64,000 bases of DNA from positions 3,162,001-3,226,000 of the forward strand of contig NZ_CP059724.1 in NCBI RefSeq assembly GCF_022369515.1, read 5' to 3'. This document shows positions 8,414 to 17,742 of this stretch, piece after piece. The number at the start of each line of letters is the position of its first letter. Position 1 is the stretch's first letter. The stretch is from Paenibacillus sp. 19GGS1-52 (GTDB taxonomy: Bacteria > Bacillota > Bacilli > Paenibacillales > Paenibacillaceae). The translations under genes were made by a program, and so were the position numbers. The notes under the pieces are model-generated. The model did no database searches and was not told where the DNA came from. It saw only the letters and a program-made list of their open reading frames with translations.

Positions 8414-9889
8414 ATGAACAATCATATCGCCGTCGATATCGGCGCCTCCAGCGGGCGGCTTGTGCTCGGAACACTCGATGATGGGACGCTCTCCCTGGAG
8501 GAGATTCACAGGTTCAGTAATGCTTTCTCAGAGCGGGCTGGTTCCTGCTTCTGGGACATTGATTATTTATTCGAACAGATTATAGTCGGCCTGCAGAAAG
8601 CGAAAGCCAAAGGCATCCATAAATGTACCTTGGGAATTGATACCTGGGCTGTAGATTATGTGCTTCTGGATGCGGAAGGCAACCGCATCCAGGAGGTCTA
8701 CGCTTACCGCGACCGCCGTACGGAGCAAATGATGGAAGAGGTAGCCAAGCATATTTCCCCCGCTATCGTGTATGAGAAGACAGGGATACAGCAGCTTACC
8801 TTCAATACGTTATACCAGCTGTACGCTCATAACCCGGAGGAGTTGGCGCAGGCAGACCAAATTCTGCTTGTACCTGATTACCTCTACTATAGGCTGTGCG
8901 GCCGCAAGATCAATGAGATAACTAATGCGTCTACGTCACAGCTGCTAAACTTGGCCACTCGTGATTTTGATGAGGATTTGCTGAAGCTGCTGCATCTCAG
9001 ACGAGAGCAGTTCGCTGCATTGACTGAACCGGGTGAGGTGCTTGGTTTTATAAGCCAGCCACTTGTCCAACAATATGATCTCCCAGAAGAATGTCTGCTG
9101 ATCTGTGCAGCTACGCATGACACAGCATCAGCTGTACTTGGCATTCCCCTTGCAAGCGATAAATCATCGGCCTATATCAGTAGCGGGACGTGGTCATTAC
9201 TTGGTGTGGAGCTGAGTCAGCCGATTAACAATAAACAAGCCATGGAAGCCAACTATACCAATGAGTGGGGGGCCTTCGGTACCTACCGCTTTCTCAAGAA
9301 CATTATGGGGTTATGGCTCATTCAGGAGGTACGCCGACTGGACGGTGATCGTTACAGCTTCGCGAAGTTAGCTGAGCTTGCCGGAGAAGCGGACGCGTTC
9401 CGCAGCCTTATTCCATGCAATGACCCGCGCTTTTTGAATCCGGACAACATGATTGAGGAGATTCGTAAATCTTGCGTGGAAAGCGGACAGCCCGTGCCTG
9501 AGTCGATAGGGCAGCTGGCGCGCTGTATTTTTGACAGTTTGGCCTTATCCTATTTTACTTATCTGTTGGAACTGGAAGTACTAACTGGAACAGCAATTGA
9601 AGTACTGCAAATCGGCGGGGGTGGTGCCAACAACGAACTGCTCTGCCAGCTGACTGCCGATATTATTGGCAGAGAGGTACTGGCTGGACCCGTGGAATCG
9701 ACTGCGCTTGGCAACCTGGCAGTACAGATTATCAGAGCCGGTAATATTTCGAATATTACGGAAGCCAGAACGATTATCAGGAACTCTTTTGAGATTAAAT
9801 CCTACGTACCACGGCCAATTCCACAACTAGCAGAGATTCTCAGCCTCTGGGAGGCGCTTCATCCAGGTCCAGTAAGCGAAACTATATAA
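8414..9889 (+). CDS. rhaB: Rhamnulokinase
   Basis: 491 residues of the FGGY sugar kinase family, phosphorylating L-rhamnulose at O1 with ATP. The N-terminal phosphate-binding loop [12 protein letters not shown], the segment [14 protein letters not shown] with the expected catalytic-base region, [13 protein letters not shown], and the C-terminal adenine-site motif [18 protein letters not shown] all match RhaB. The ATG follows AAGGAG at ideal spacing. The next gene, rhaA, starts 25 bp downstream. The length is typical of the family. Confidence 0.96.
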   Translation: MNNHIAVDIGASSGRLVLGTLDDGTLSLEEIHRFSNAFSERAGSCFWDIDYLFEQIIVGLQKAKAKGIHKCTLGIDTWAVDYVLLDAEGNRIQEVYAYRDRRTEQMMEEVAKHISPAIVYEKTGIQQLTFNTLYQLYAHNPEELAQADQILLVPDYLYYRLCGRKINEITNASTSQLLNLATRDFDEDLLKLLHLRREQFAALTEPGEVLGFISQPLVQQYDLPEECLLICAATHDTASAVLGIPLASDKSSAYISSGTWSLLGVELSQPINNKQAMEANYTNEWGAFGTYRFLKNIMGLWLIQEVRRLDGDRYSFAKLAELAGEADAFRSLIPCNDPRFLNPDNMIEEIRKSCVESGQPVPESIGQLARCIFDSLALSYFTYLLELEVLTGTAIEVLQIGGGGANNELLCQLTADIIGREVLAGPVESTALGNLAVQIIRAGNISNITEARTIIRNSFEIKSYVPRPIPQLAEILSLWEALHPGPVSETI

Positions 9890-9914
9890 GCACAAACTTT
9901 TAGGAGGTAGCAGC

Positions 9915-11171
9915 ATGGATCAGAGCATAATCAACAGCTATAACGAAGCCAAAAAACTGTACGAAGCACACGGAATCAACGTTGATGAAGTATTGGAAAA
10001 GCTAGCACAGATCAAAATTTCCCTGCATTGCTGGCAGGGTGACGATGTAAATGGCTTTCTTTTCAAGGATAAAGCACTGAGTGGTGGAATTGCTGTAACC
10101 GGCAGCTATCCAGGTCGTGCAGGTACACCGGATGAGCTGCGGCAAGATTTAGAGAAGGCATTATCGCTGATCCCTGGTAAACACAAAGTGAATTTACATG
10201 CAATCTATGCAGACACAGATGAAGTGGTAGACTTGGACGAATTAGAACCACGTCATTTTGCTTCATGGGTTGAATGGGCTAAAGAACAGGGACTGGGGCT
10301 TGATTTCAACCCAACCTGCTTCTCTCATCCGAAAGCGGCGGACGGCTTCACTTTAAGCCATGCCGATGAGGAAATCCGCAATTTCTGGATTACCCACTGC
10401 AAAGCTTCCCGCAAAATCGCCGAACATTTCGGCCGGGAACTGGGACAGCCGTGTGTAACTAATTTCTGGATTCCGGATGGGTACAAGGATACTCCAGTTG
10501 ATCGCCTATCTCCAAGAGTTCGTCTGAAGGAATCGCTGGATGAGATTTTTAGCGAGCGAATTGATCCGCAATACAACATTGATGCTGTAGAGAGTAAGCT
10601 GTTTGGCCTAGGTTCAGAGAGTTATGTAGTCGGATCGCATGAATTCTATATGGGTTATGGAATGACACGTGGCGTAGCGATCTGCCTGGATGCCGGACAT
10701 TTCCATCCCACAGAAGTCATCTCCAATAAACTGTCCTCCATTCTCATGTTCAGCGAGCAACTGTTGCTGCATGTTAGCAGACCTGTGCGTTGGGATAGCG
10801 ATCATGTAGTTACAATGGATGATGAATTGCTGGAAATTGCGCGTGAACTCGTACGTGGTGATTTGCTCTCCCGCACCAATATCGGTCTCGATTTCTTCGA
10901 TGGCAGCATCAATCATATCGCGGCTTGGGTCATTGGCACACGCAATACGATTAAGGCGCTGCTGCGCGCAATGCTGGAGCCGATTGCCGTGCTTAAGCAG
11001 ATCGAGTTAGAAGGAGATTATACCTCTCGTCTGGCGTTAGTCGAAGAATTCAAATCCTATCCATTTGGTGCGATCTGGGATTATTACTGCGCAAAGCAAA
11101 ATACACCGGTACGCGAGCAATGGCTGGCTGATGTGAAGAGCTATGAGCAGGAAGTGCTGTCAGCAAGATAA
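9915..11171 (+). CDS. rhaA: L-rhamnose isomerase
   Basis: 418 residues, the usual RhaA length. It interconverts L-rhamnose and L-rhamnulose in the cytoplasm using divalent metals. Family-typical sequences include [14 protein letters not shown] near the N-terminus, [32 protein letters not shown] (metal-site region) and VRWDSDHVV. The gene has AGGAGG before the ATG and lies between rhaB and rhaD. No rhamnose transporter or RhaM mutarotase is in the window. Confidence 0.97.
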   Translation: MDQSIINSYNEAKKLYEAHGINVDEVLEKLAQIKISLHCWQGDDVNGFLFKDKALSGGIAVTGSYPGRAGTPDELRQDLEKALSLIPGKHKVNLHAIYADTDEVVDLDELEPRHFASWVEWAKEQGLGLDFNPTCFSHPKAADGFTLSHADEEIRNFWITHCKASRKIAEHFGRELGQPCVTNFWIPDGYKDTPVDRLSPRVRLKESLDEIFSERIDPQYNIDAVESKLFGLGSESYVVGSHEFYMGYGMTRGVAICLDAGHFHPTEVISNKLSSILMFSEQLLLHVSRPVRWDSDHVVTMDDELLEIARELVRGDLLSRTNIGLDFFDGSINHIAAWVIGTRNTIKALLRAMLEPIAVLKQIELEGDYTSRLALVEEFKSYPFGAIWDYYCAKQNTPVREQWLADVKSYEQEVLSAR

Positions 11172-11232
11172 GAAGATCTATAGAGGGCTACACAAGGATA
11201 TGGAGTTGCACCTATAAAAGGAGAGATACGAA

Positions 11233-12078
11233 ATGAGTACATCCGTGATTGAATCCAAAGGTTATATTGCCAGCATTGAAGCACCGTTTATTCAGGAAAT
11301 GGCCGAAATTACCCGCCACATGTGGGAACTGGGCTGGGATGAGCTGAACGGCGGTAACGTCAGCTACCTGCTGGATGAAGAAGAGGTTGCCAAGTATATC
11401 AACATTCTGGAGCCACTGCGTGTCATTAACCTGACATTTCCGGTAGCGGAATTGGCCGGCAAATATTTCATCGTAACGGGTTCCGGCAAATATTTTAGAA
11501 ATGTGATCAAAGACCCAGAAGCTAATATGGGTGTACTTCGAGTCAGCAAAAACGGCGAGAGTGTAGAAGTGCTGTGGGGTCTGCGTAACGGAGCTGTGCC
11601 AACAAGTGAACTGGCTTCCCATTTCATGAGCCACATCGAACGTTTAAAGGTTGATCCAACACACCGTATCGTGCTGCATACACATGCAACCAATGTTATC
11701 GCTATGACCTTCACTCATGATCTGGATGAACTGAAGTTCACCAAGACACTCTGGGAAATGTGCACCGAATGCCTAGTTGTATTCCCAGATGGCGTTAGTG
11801 TCATTCCTTGGATCGTTCCGGGCAGCAGCGAAATTGGCCGCGAAACCGCTAAGAAAATGAAAGATCACCGTGTAGTGATCTGGCCGCAGCATGGTATCTT
11901 CGGCACAGGATCAACTATGGATTCAACTTTCGGTTTGGTTGAAACGGTAGAGAAAGCAGCGATTGTCTATAACCTGATCGGTGGCAGAGAGATCAAACAA
12001 AAAATCACTGACCAACAGCTGGTAGATTTGGCGAAAGCTTTTAATGTTACGCCTAAGGCTGGGATTCTGAACGTCTAA
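11233..12078 (+). CDS. rhaD: Rhamnulose-1-phosphate aldolase
   Basis: 281 residues, class II zinc aldolase. It cleaves L-rhamnulose-1-phosphate into DHAP and L-lactaldehyde. The zinc ligands H149, H151 (LHTHATN) and H220 (WPQHG) and the catalytic acid E126 (PTSEL) line up with E. coli RhaD E117/H141/H143/H212 at a constant offset of about 8-9. GN.SYLLD and [10 protein letters not shown] are substrate-binding segments. It is the last gene of the operon and is followed by a terminator. Confidence 0.96.
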   Translation: MSTSVIESKGYIASIEAPFIQEMAEITRHMWELGWDELNGGNVSYLLDEEEVAKYINILEPLRVINLTFPVAELAGKYFIVTGSGKYFRNVIKDPEANMGVLRVSKNGESVEVLWGLRNGAVPTSELASHFMSHIERLKVDPTHRIVLHTHATNVIAMTFTHDLDELKFTKTLWEMCTECLVVFPDGVSVIPWIVPGSSEIGRETAKKMKDHRVVIWPQHGIFGTGSTMDSTFGLVETVEKAAIVYNLIGGREIKQKITDQQLVDLAKAFNVTPKAGILNV

Positions 12079-12120
12079 TTTATATATTTAGCTTGAATTC
12101 ATCCCTATTCTTCTCGGTGC

Positions 12121-12163
12121 AAGCCGGGCATCGGCAGACTTAACTGCTATGTCCGGCTTTTTT
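12121..12163 (+). terminator. Rho-independent terminator of rhamnose operon
   Basis: AAGCCGGGCA (12121-12130) pairs with TGTCCGGCTT (12150-12159), with one G-T wobble, and TTTTTG follows. Confidence 0.88.
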
Positions 12164-12210
12164 GTTATTTCTCAATTTGCAAATGATCCTAAACAGAGCG
12201 ATAATAAGAC

Positions 12211-12223
12211 TTACTTAAAGTAA
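12211..12223. promoter_or_regulatory. Candidate operator palindrome upstream of Old Yellow Enzyme
   Basis: TTACTT-A-AAGTAA is a perfect 6-1-6 palindrome 27 bp before the start codon. Sites with TTAC...GTAA symmetry are used by MarR/HxlR-type quinone- and electrophile-sensing repressors that control oxidoreductases. The identity of the regulator is inference. Confidence 0.4.
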
Positions 12224-12249
12224 TCAAATTATGACACGGAGGCCAATTT

Positions 12250-13344
12250 ATGAATACAGAAATATTATTTACACCTTTTCAGGCAGGCAATCTTAGCCTT
12301 TCTAACCGGATTGTGATGGCACCAATGACACGGGGATTTTCCCCTAACGGAGTTCCCGGCAGTGATGTTGCTGCTTATTACCGCCGCCGGGCGGAAGGTG
12401 GGGTTGGGCTGATCGTTACAGAGGGAACAGCGATTAATCATCCATCGGCTGTCACAAGTCCGAACATTCCTACTTTCCATGGGGAAGAAGCCTTGAAGGG
12501 CTGGGCACAGGTGGTTAAAGAAGTCCACGCAGCAGGCGGCAAGATTATTCCGCAGCTATGGCATGTTGGAATGGCTCGTTCCATAGGCGCATTGCCGAAT
12601 GCAGAGGCTCTGCCCATCGGACCTTCCGGTTTGAATCTGGCTGGGGAACAGGTTACTGAACCTATGACTGAGGATGAAATTCAGGGGATCATCACTGCTT
12701 TCGCACAAGCGGCTGCAGATGCCAAGCGAATCGGCTTTGACGGTATCGAACTGCATGGTGCGCATGGTTATTTAATCGATCAATTCTTTTGGGAAAAAAC
12801 AAACCAACGCACAGACCGTTACGGTGGCGATATGGAAGCGCGTACTACGTTTGCTGTGGAGATCGTTGACGCCTGCCGCCGTGCAGTCGGACCGGACTTC
12901 CCGATCGTGCTGCGCTTCTCACAGTGGAAAGCGGGCGATTACTCCGCCAAGCTGGCGCGGAATCCAGAAGAGCTAACCCGTTTCCTGGCACCGCTCAGCA
13001 ATGCTGGCGTAGATATTTTCCATTGCTCCACACGCCGCTTCTGGCTGCCCGAATTCGAAGGCTCCGAGCTGAATCTGGCCGGCTGGACGAAGAAAATAAC
13101 AGGCAAACCAAGCATCACCGTTGGCTCCGTCGGCATGAACAGCGAGTTTGTATCCGCAGTTCCCGATAAAAATGAAGAGGATAATCTTGATCGTCTGGTG
13201 GAGATGCTGGAGAAAGAGGAATTTGATCTTGTCGCAGTAGGCAGAGCACTGATCATCGATCCCGAATGGCCTGCAAAGGTTCAGAGCGGCAGAACAGAAG
13301 AGATTCTTCCGTTTACTCCCGAGTCGACCCAAACGTTGTACTGA
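12250..13344 (+). CDS. NADH:flavin oxidoreductase / Old Yellow Enzyme family
   Basis: 364 residues, FMN-dependent ene-reductase TIM barrel. It has the N-terminal FxPFQ.GNL.LSNRIVMAPMTR, the active-site HGAHGYLIDQFF (H169 and H172 in the substrate-binding pair), and C-terminal FMN-phosphate-binding DLVAVGRALIIDPEW. The family reduces activated alkenes, quinones or nitro compounds with NAD(P)H. The gene is monocistronic with its own hairpin terminator and a TTACTTAAAGTAA palindrome upstream, suggesting induction by electrophiles. The exact substrate is unknown. Confidence 0.93.
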   Translation: MNTEILFTPFQAGNLSLSNRIVMAPMTRGFSPNGVPGSDVAAYYRRRAEGGVGLIVTEGTAINHPSAVTSPNIPTFHGEEALKGWAQVVKEVHAAGGKIIPQLWHVGMARSIGALPNAEALPIGPSGLNLAGEQVTEPMTEDEIQGIITAFAQAAADAKRIGFDGIELHGAHGYLIDQFFWEKTNQRTDRYGGDMEARTTFAVEIVDACRRAVGPDFPIVLRFSQWKAGDYSAKLARNPEELTRFLAPLSNAGVDIFHCSTRRFWLPEFEGSELNLAGWTKKITGKPSITVGSVGMNSEFVSAVPDKNEEDNLDRLVEMLEKEEFDLVAVGRALIIDPEWPAKVQSGRTEEILPFTPESTQTLY

Positions 13345-13370
13345 GCGTAATCAACGAATATCTTAAGGGA

Positions 13371-13416
13371 AAGAGCTGTCCCCAGGCGAATCTGCTTGGT
13401 GGATAGCTCTTTTTTT
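13371..13416 (+). terminator. Rho-independent terminator
   Basis: AAAGAGCTGTCCCCA pairs with TTGGTGGATAGCTCTTT, with small bulges, and TTTTTTTA follows. It ends the Old Yellow Enzyme transcript. Confidence 0.85.
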
Positions 13417-13497
13417 ATGAGGTTTACGAGCCATTTGTCCCATTTAACTTGGAAGTTGCAGTATAAAAGGATCAAGAGGGGTGTTAGGGTCAGAAAC

Positions 13498-13535
13498 TGT
13501 AATGAAAGTGTAACGCGCATTTGCTAGTATTAAAA
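13498..13535 (+). repeat. Flanking repeat copy 1 (possible regulator-binding/promoter element)
   Basis: Bases 13499-13527 match 16630-16658 at 25 of 29 positions in the same orientation (core TGTAATG.AAGTGTA.CG, then TTTGCTA). The two copies bracket the split regulator gene and its insertion sequence. The AGTGTAACG core followed by an AT-rich segment is promoter-like. Confidence 0.6.
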
Positions 13536-13570
13536 ATAAACTCAATAGTATCTTCTCTTCTACCGTTTTT

Positions 13571-14181
13571 TTATGAATTAAATATCAATCTTTCTGATTC
13601 CACTCTCCATTTTTGCGCTTCGGCATTTTGATGATTACGTTCATATAAGTGAGAAATCTGCATATAAGTGCTATATTCCTCGGGGTTAAAAATTAATACA
13701 AATTTCAAATAGGAAATAGCGTCTAAAAGCTTTCCCTGAGCAATAAGGAGTTCAGACATGTTGTTAGCTAATTCAATCAGTTGAATCTCTATTTTTATAC
13801 GAATATGCAAATTCCAGTCTTCATTTAAATTCCTGAAAATATTTTGGTCTAAATTGAAAAACAATTCGCTAATTATTTCTTCTTTGATTTTATTGTTCTT
13901 TTCTTCAATTGCTTTTTTGATTTTTTGCAAAAGGATTAATAAATCACATTGAACCTCATCAGATAAAGAGATTTGTTTTTTTTCAACAAATAATATCTTG
14001 GTTTCTTTATTATTTAACAATTGTGTTAAATGAGAAAGACATACTCTTAATTGATTTCTAGCTTTGGTGTTATCTATGTCTCCCCATAATTCTTCACAAA
14101 TTTGATCACGTGTAACGTTGGGATGGAACAACAAATAAGTTAATAGTTCCTTGGCATTTCTATTTAGCCCCCTAGAAGATT
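13571..14181 (-). pseudogene. 3' fragment of split regulator: end of winged-helix plus BTAD (SARP) domain
   Basis: Read on the minus strand from the insertion boundary (14181), the frame is open into RNAKELLTYLLFHP, then CEELWGD...ARNQLRVCLSHL (end of an OmpR/SARP-type winged helix), then a helical TPR-like bacterial transcriptional activator domain with FNPEEYSTYMQISHLYERN. It is the continuation of the 15564-16560 fragment: joining 13571-14181 to 15564-16560 gives 1608 nt, exactly 536 codons, with no frameshift. As it stands it has no promoter and only an internal TTG start, so it is probably not expressed as an intact regulator. Confidence 0.85.
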
Positions 14182-14231
14182 TGGACAGTACACCCCTTAT
14201 TCAAATACAATAGTAGACGGAGGGGAACGTT

Positions 14232-14558
14232 ATGAAGCGTGTACAATATGATCTGAATTTCAAGCGGGAAATCGTTCGAAAAGGGAAAGAGATTGGGAAC
14301 TTTACAGCGGTTGCTAGACAGCATGAACTAGATCCCAAGATGGTATTACGATGGGCAAGAGATCTGAATCGTAAAGATGTAGATCAGTTAGACGGTACGA
14401 GCAAAAGACAAGCCCAGTTTATCCCCACGGCTGAAGATTTTAAACAGCTTGAGCATGAGAATGAAAAACTGAAGAAGCTACTCGCGGAACAAGCCCTCGA
14501 AAGGGAAATTCTCAAAGACCTACTAAAAAAAACGAACCCAAACTTACGGATAAAATAG
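14232..14558 (+). CDS. IS3-family transposase OrfA
   Basis: A 108-residue DNA-binding protein with an N-terminal HTH_Tnp_1 helix-turn-helix (FKREIVRKG...VARQHELDPKMVLRWARDL) and a C-terminal leucine-zipper-like coiled coil (EHENEKLKKLLAEQALEREIL). A run of eight A residues at 14525-14532 lies near its end and fits a -1 programmed frameshift into the OrfB frame, producing the OrfAB transposase. Start ATG with GGAGGGGAACGTT upstream. Confidence 0.93.
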   Translation: MKRVQYDLNFKREIVRKGKEIGNFTAVARQHELDPKMVLRWARDLNRKDVDQLDGTSKRQAQFIPTAEDFKQLEHENEKLKKLLAEQALEREILKDLLKKTNPNLRIK

Positions 14559-14602
14559 AAATTGCTCGTAAATATATCGATAAAGGACATTCAATTAGCC
14601 TG

Positions 14603-15487
14603 GTGCTCCGTGTACTCGAAGTCGAACGCTCAACGTACTATGCCCATGTCAAAGAAACGGCACAGAATCCGATTCAAAGGGTAGGGCGTCCTGCACCCGG
14701 ATACTCGTATACCACCACTGGAACTCGCGTGAGCGACGAAGAAATCTGTGAATGGCTTATGGAGTTCTTGGCGGGTGAGGGAGCCTCGTTTGGGTACCGC
14801 AAGCTGACCGTTCTTCTAAAAAGACGCCACCAACTTGTGATTAACAAGAAGAAAATCTACAGGCTGTGTACGCAGTTGAATGTCTTGCGTCCGCAGCGTG
14901 AGTTGAAACTGAAACATCCCCGAAGACTCGCAAACAACCGTGTGATTACGGGCTCTAATCAGTTGTGGGAGACGGATATAAAGTATGGCTGGATGGCGGG
15001 TGAGCGTCGGTTTTTCTTCATAATGTGCATCTTAGACGTATTCGATCGTGCCATTATTTCGTATCACCTCGGCTTAACTTGTGAAGCGAGGCATCTGGTT
15101 CAGATTACACAGGAAGCCCTGATGAAGCGTCAGCTATTTGATAAGCCCAAGGAAGAGAAGCCGTTCATCCGCTCTGATAATGGTCCACAGTTCATCAGTC
15201 ACCGGTTTGAAGAAGCTTGTGAAACGTTTGGAATCACTCATGAACGAATTCCTCCACGAACGCCAAATAAGAATGCGCACATCGAATCTTTCCATTCTAT
15301 TTTGGAGGCGGAATGTTATCAAAGGCATGAATTCGAGTCGTATCCTGAGACCTACGAGATCGTTACGCAGTTTATTCAGGACTATAATCAGCAACGGATT
15401 CATGGGAGTATTTACGACCTATCTCCCTACGAATATATCGATGCCCTACAGAAAAACTTGGTAAAACCTAAAGAAATCAAGGTCTAA
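14603..15487 (+). CDS. IS3-family transposase OrfB (DDE integrase domain)
   Basis: 294 residues from a GTG at 14603, but the frame is open back to the A8 slippery run at 14525, so the natural product is probably OrfAB made by frameshifting. It contains HTH_21 (GEGASFGYRKLTVLLKRR) and an rve integrase core with the DDE triad: D in WETDIKYG, D in RSDNGPQF and E in NAHIESFHSILEAE. It catalyses strand transfer of the element. All catalytic residues are present. Confidence 0.93.
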   Translation: MLRVLEVERSTYYAHVKETAQNPIQRVGRPAPGYSYTTTGTRVSDEEICEWLMEFLAGEGASFGYRKLTVLLKRRHQLVINKKKIYRLCTQLNVLRPQRELKLKHPRRLANNRVITGSNQLWETDIKYGWMAGERRFFFIMCILDVFDRAIISYHLGLTCEARHLVQITQEALMKRQLFDKPKEEKPFIRSDNGPQFISHRFEEACETFGITHERIPPRTPNKNAHIESFHSILEAECYQRHEFESYPETYEIVTQFIQDYNQQRIHGSIYDLSPYEYIDALQKNLVKPKEIKV

Positions 15488-15563
15488 AATGCAGAAATCG
15501 AAGGAAAGAAGAGCAAATTCGAGTTATTTTATGAAAGCATCTGGTTAAGGGGTGCAGTGTCCA

Positions 15564-16560
15564 GCATAAGGGTGTTCAACCGATTTCTTCTTCCCCAACC
15601 ACTAATAATTTGAACATTGTCAACAAAAACTTGGAACTGATTTATTAAATTTACCTCCAGCCGAGTGGGTGAGTTCTTTATCTTTGGCTCGTTTAACATA
15701 TCCAAGAAATTAGAATGCAAGTCTTTTAAAAGTGGGTCAACAGGTATTCTTTGCTCCATTTTATTGTTAAAAAAATGATTGATTTGTTTAAAGGATTCCA
15801 AAGGCTGGTCATAAAAAACCATGTTGGATGAATTATAAATAGTCATGTATCGACAATTTGGGTTTGATGAGGCTGTTAAGGAAGATAAGAATGTAGGGAA
15901 CATATTGTCTTGTTCACCTGTTAATAAAAGAGTAGGGATGACATTTTCTTTGAAGATTCCTACAATTTTATCATGCACAGAAATGTAGAAATCTAATATT
16001 TCGAAGTAAACATCAATAGTTACTTTTGAAAAAGCCTCATACAACTTAATCATTTCAGAAGAGTTGCTTGGATATAGTGTGACATTGGGAATAACATGAG
16101 CAGCAATAGCTTCTATTGAATTATGTATATTCAAATCTTTTCGATATGAGGTGTACTTATGGGCAGTATCCGAAGAATTGAATAATGGAAGAGATACAAA
16201 CACACTTGATTGTACTCGACTGGGATATCTGTCGGTATAGAAAAGAGCGAGTACTGAGCCAGCTCCATGAGCTACAAAATGAAATTTATCTATCTGCAAA
16301 TGAGTTAAAAGGCATATTAAATCATCCACGAATGTCTTGTCATTTAACGTCTCAACACCTCTATCAGTTAAACCATGTCCTCTAAAATCATACCTCAGAA
16401 CGTTATAATCAGTTGTCATATAAGGAACAATTAAATCCCAACCTCTTAAATCGAAACCAACCCCATGGATTAGAACAAGAGATTCAGTTGAATCTATGAG
16501 ATTACTTGCAGGTTCATATTCATAATAGATTCGAATATTATCTTTTAGAATATACGGCAT
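15564..16560 (-). pseudogene. 5' fragment of split regulator: degenerate alpha/beta-hydrolase domain plus start of SARP winged helix
   Basis: From the ATG at 16560, residues 1-265 form an alpha/beta-hydrolase fold (LVLIHGVGFDLRGWD oxyanion region, YDFRGHGLTDR). The nucleophile elbow reads AHGAG, with Gly99 where Ser is expected. The catalytic His position reads SSNMVFYDQP, with Asn near 246; Asp218 is kept. Residues 299-330 begin a winged-helix domain (RLEVNLINQFQVFVDNVQI). The gene continues in 13571-14181 beyond the insertion; intact length would be 535 residues. A catalytically dead hydrolase fold on a DNA-binding module suggests a small-molecule sensor. The truncated product could still fold as the hydrolase domain only. 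Confidence 0.82.
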
Positions 16561-16628
16561 TTTTTTTACCCCTTTGTAGAGTTAGTGTTACTTTGTACCT
16601 AATATCATTATATATAATTTTTGGGATT

Positions 16629-16670
16629 ATGTAATGGAAGTGTAGCGAGCCTTTGCTAAAGTAATTAAAG
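16629..16670 (+). repeat. Flanking repeat copy 2 / promoter region of the 16720 gene
   Basis: Same sequence family as 13498-13535 and same orientation. It lies between the split regulator and the divergent gene at 16720, so it may be the regulator's target site in the shared promoter. Confidence 0.6.
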
Positions 16671-16719
16671 AATCAATTTAATTCTAATTAATGAATGGTG
16701 AAAGGAGAGCTGGATTAAT

Positions 16720-17490
16720 ATGCAAGAAAGTATTCAGCCCCAATTTACATGGAGCCATGAGCGTATTTGTGCGGGGGGAGTAAAGGACGTAGCTCTTCTT
16801 GTTGAGTGGAAAGGGATTAAGACTGCAGAACAATGCCGAAAAAATAGTCATAAAGTAGCAGCGTCTGAAATTGAGCTGAGAATCTGGTTTGAACCTCATG
16901 TGAAGTTATGTAAATGCCATGGTTGTAGCATCGAAACGAGAGAAGGGCAGTCAGTGTCTTTCAAGCTTGGCAAGATACTTTCCGGACAGCGTAAATACAT
17001 TGGATTGGAATTTACAATGGCTGCTATGCCTGCAGGTAAACATGAAGCTATCTGGCTGCAATGGCAATATAAACAACCATTCGGAGAACGTATTCGAGAG
17101 CTTTCGGTAATAAAGCTGGGTCTGGAGCACACACATCATACTAGTGTTCTGAGAGATTCAAGCTCCTTTATTGTAGAAAAGCATATGGAACTGTTAAAAA
17201 CGGAAGAAGCGCTTGAAGATGCGGCTGAGCTGCGAAAGAACGGACAAATCTTGCCTGCCTATGAGAAGCTCCGCCGCCATGCTGATAAACTGCTATTGCT
17301 GGCGACCCGTTCGGGGGATTATTTGTTATTTAAAGAAGCGGAGAAGCTCTACGAGCAGAATAAACAAGAGCTCCAGCAAAGCGATAATATAGCAGGTATC
17401 CTATGTGATACGAGGAAGGAAGCAGTTTCACTTCCTTACATACTAAATAGTACTATTCAAATTTCTGAAAATTGTTTGTATAACCATTAA
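16720..17490 (+). CDS. Hypothetical protein resembling the beta-rich region that follows VWA domains
   Basis: 256 residues, not firmly recognised. The order ELRIWFEPHVKL, then FKLGKILSGQRKYIGLEFTM..MPAGKHEAIWLQWQY resembles the post-VWA beta-sandwich of YfbK/Ca-activated-channel-like proteins, but no VWA (MIDAS) domain is present. The second half (about 150-225) is helical and TPR-like (LLKTEEALEDAAELRKNGQ..AYEKLRRHADKLL). No signal peptide. AAGGAG precedes the ATG. It is divergent from the split regulator and shares its promoter region, so it may have been that regulator's target. Confidence 0.6.
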   Translation: MQESIQPQFTWSHERICAGGVKDVALLVEWKGIKTAEQCRKNSHKVAASEIELRIWFEPHVKLCKCHGCSIETREGQSVSFKLGKILSGQRKYIGLEFTMAAMPAGKHEAIWLQWQYKQPFGERIRELSVIKLGLEHTHHTSVLRDSSSFIVEKHMELLKTEEALEDAAELRKNGQILPAYEKLRRHADKLLLLATRSGDYLLFKEAEKLYEQNKQELQQSDNIAGILCDTRKEAVSLPYILNSTIQISENCLYNH

Positions 17491-17562
17491 CTATTAGAAT
17501 AATATTAAGGACAAGCAGTGACTGACTGGGGAAAGAAGTAGCCAGTCACCAATAAGTAGAGA

Positions 17563-17610
17563 AATGGCTGTTCTCATTTGTAGGGAAATCTACTTATGGG
17601 ACAGCCTCTT
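17563..17610. repeat. Imperfect hairpin repeat (GGCTGT...ACAGCC family), copy A
   Basis: GGCTGTTCTCATTTGTAGGG and TACTTATGGGACAGCC form an imperfect stem. A second copy with the same ACTTATGGGACAG core is at 41501-41545. It lies in the 244-bp spacer before miaB, which otherwise holds a GTGACTG/CAGTCAC inverted repeat (about 17517-17548) and an AT-rich promoter region. Confidence 0.55.
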
Positions 17611-17742
17611 CGTCGGGAAAAATGAAATACATATGAAAATAGGCTTATTTTATTTGTGGATAGATCGGTTTAGGTTAGTTATGTTATAATTTTAAATTAG
17701 CAGAATAAAAATAATTGTTTATCAATAGAGGACGTGAGCAGC

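Larger units (their letters stand above)
14182..15563 (+). mobile_element. IS3-family insertion sequence (IS150-like), 1382 bp
   Basis: It is bounded by 18-bp terminal inverted repeats, TGGACAGTACACCCCTTA (14182-14199) and TAAGGGGTGCAGTGTCCA (15546-15563), with two mismatches and the 5'-TG...CA-3' ends typical of IS3 elements. It carries orfA and orfB in the usual arrangement with a frameshift window. No 3-4 bp target duplication is visible: the left flank ends GATT and the right flank begins GCAT. Both ORFs look intact, so the copy may be active. It lies inside the alpha/beta-hydrolase-SARP gene. Confidence 0.92.

Noticed and set aside
14175..15570. Target-site duplication of the IS3 element
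   Set aside because: The flanks are GATT on the left and GCAT on the right; no 3-4 bp match was found, so none is claimed.
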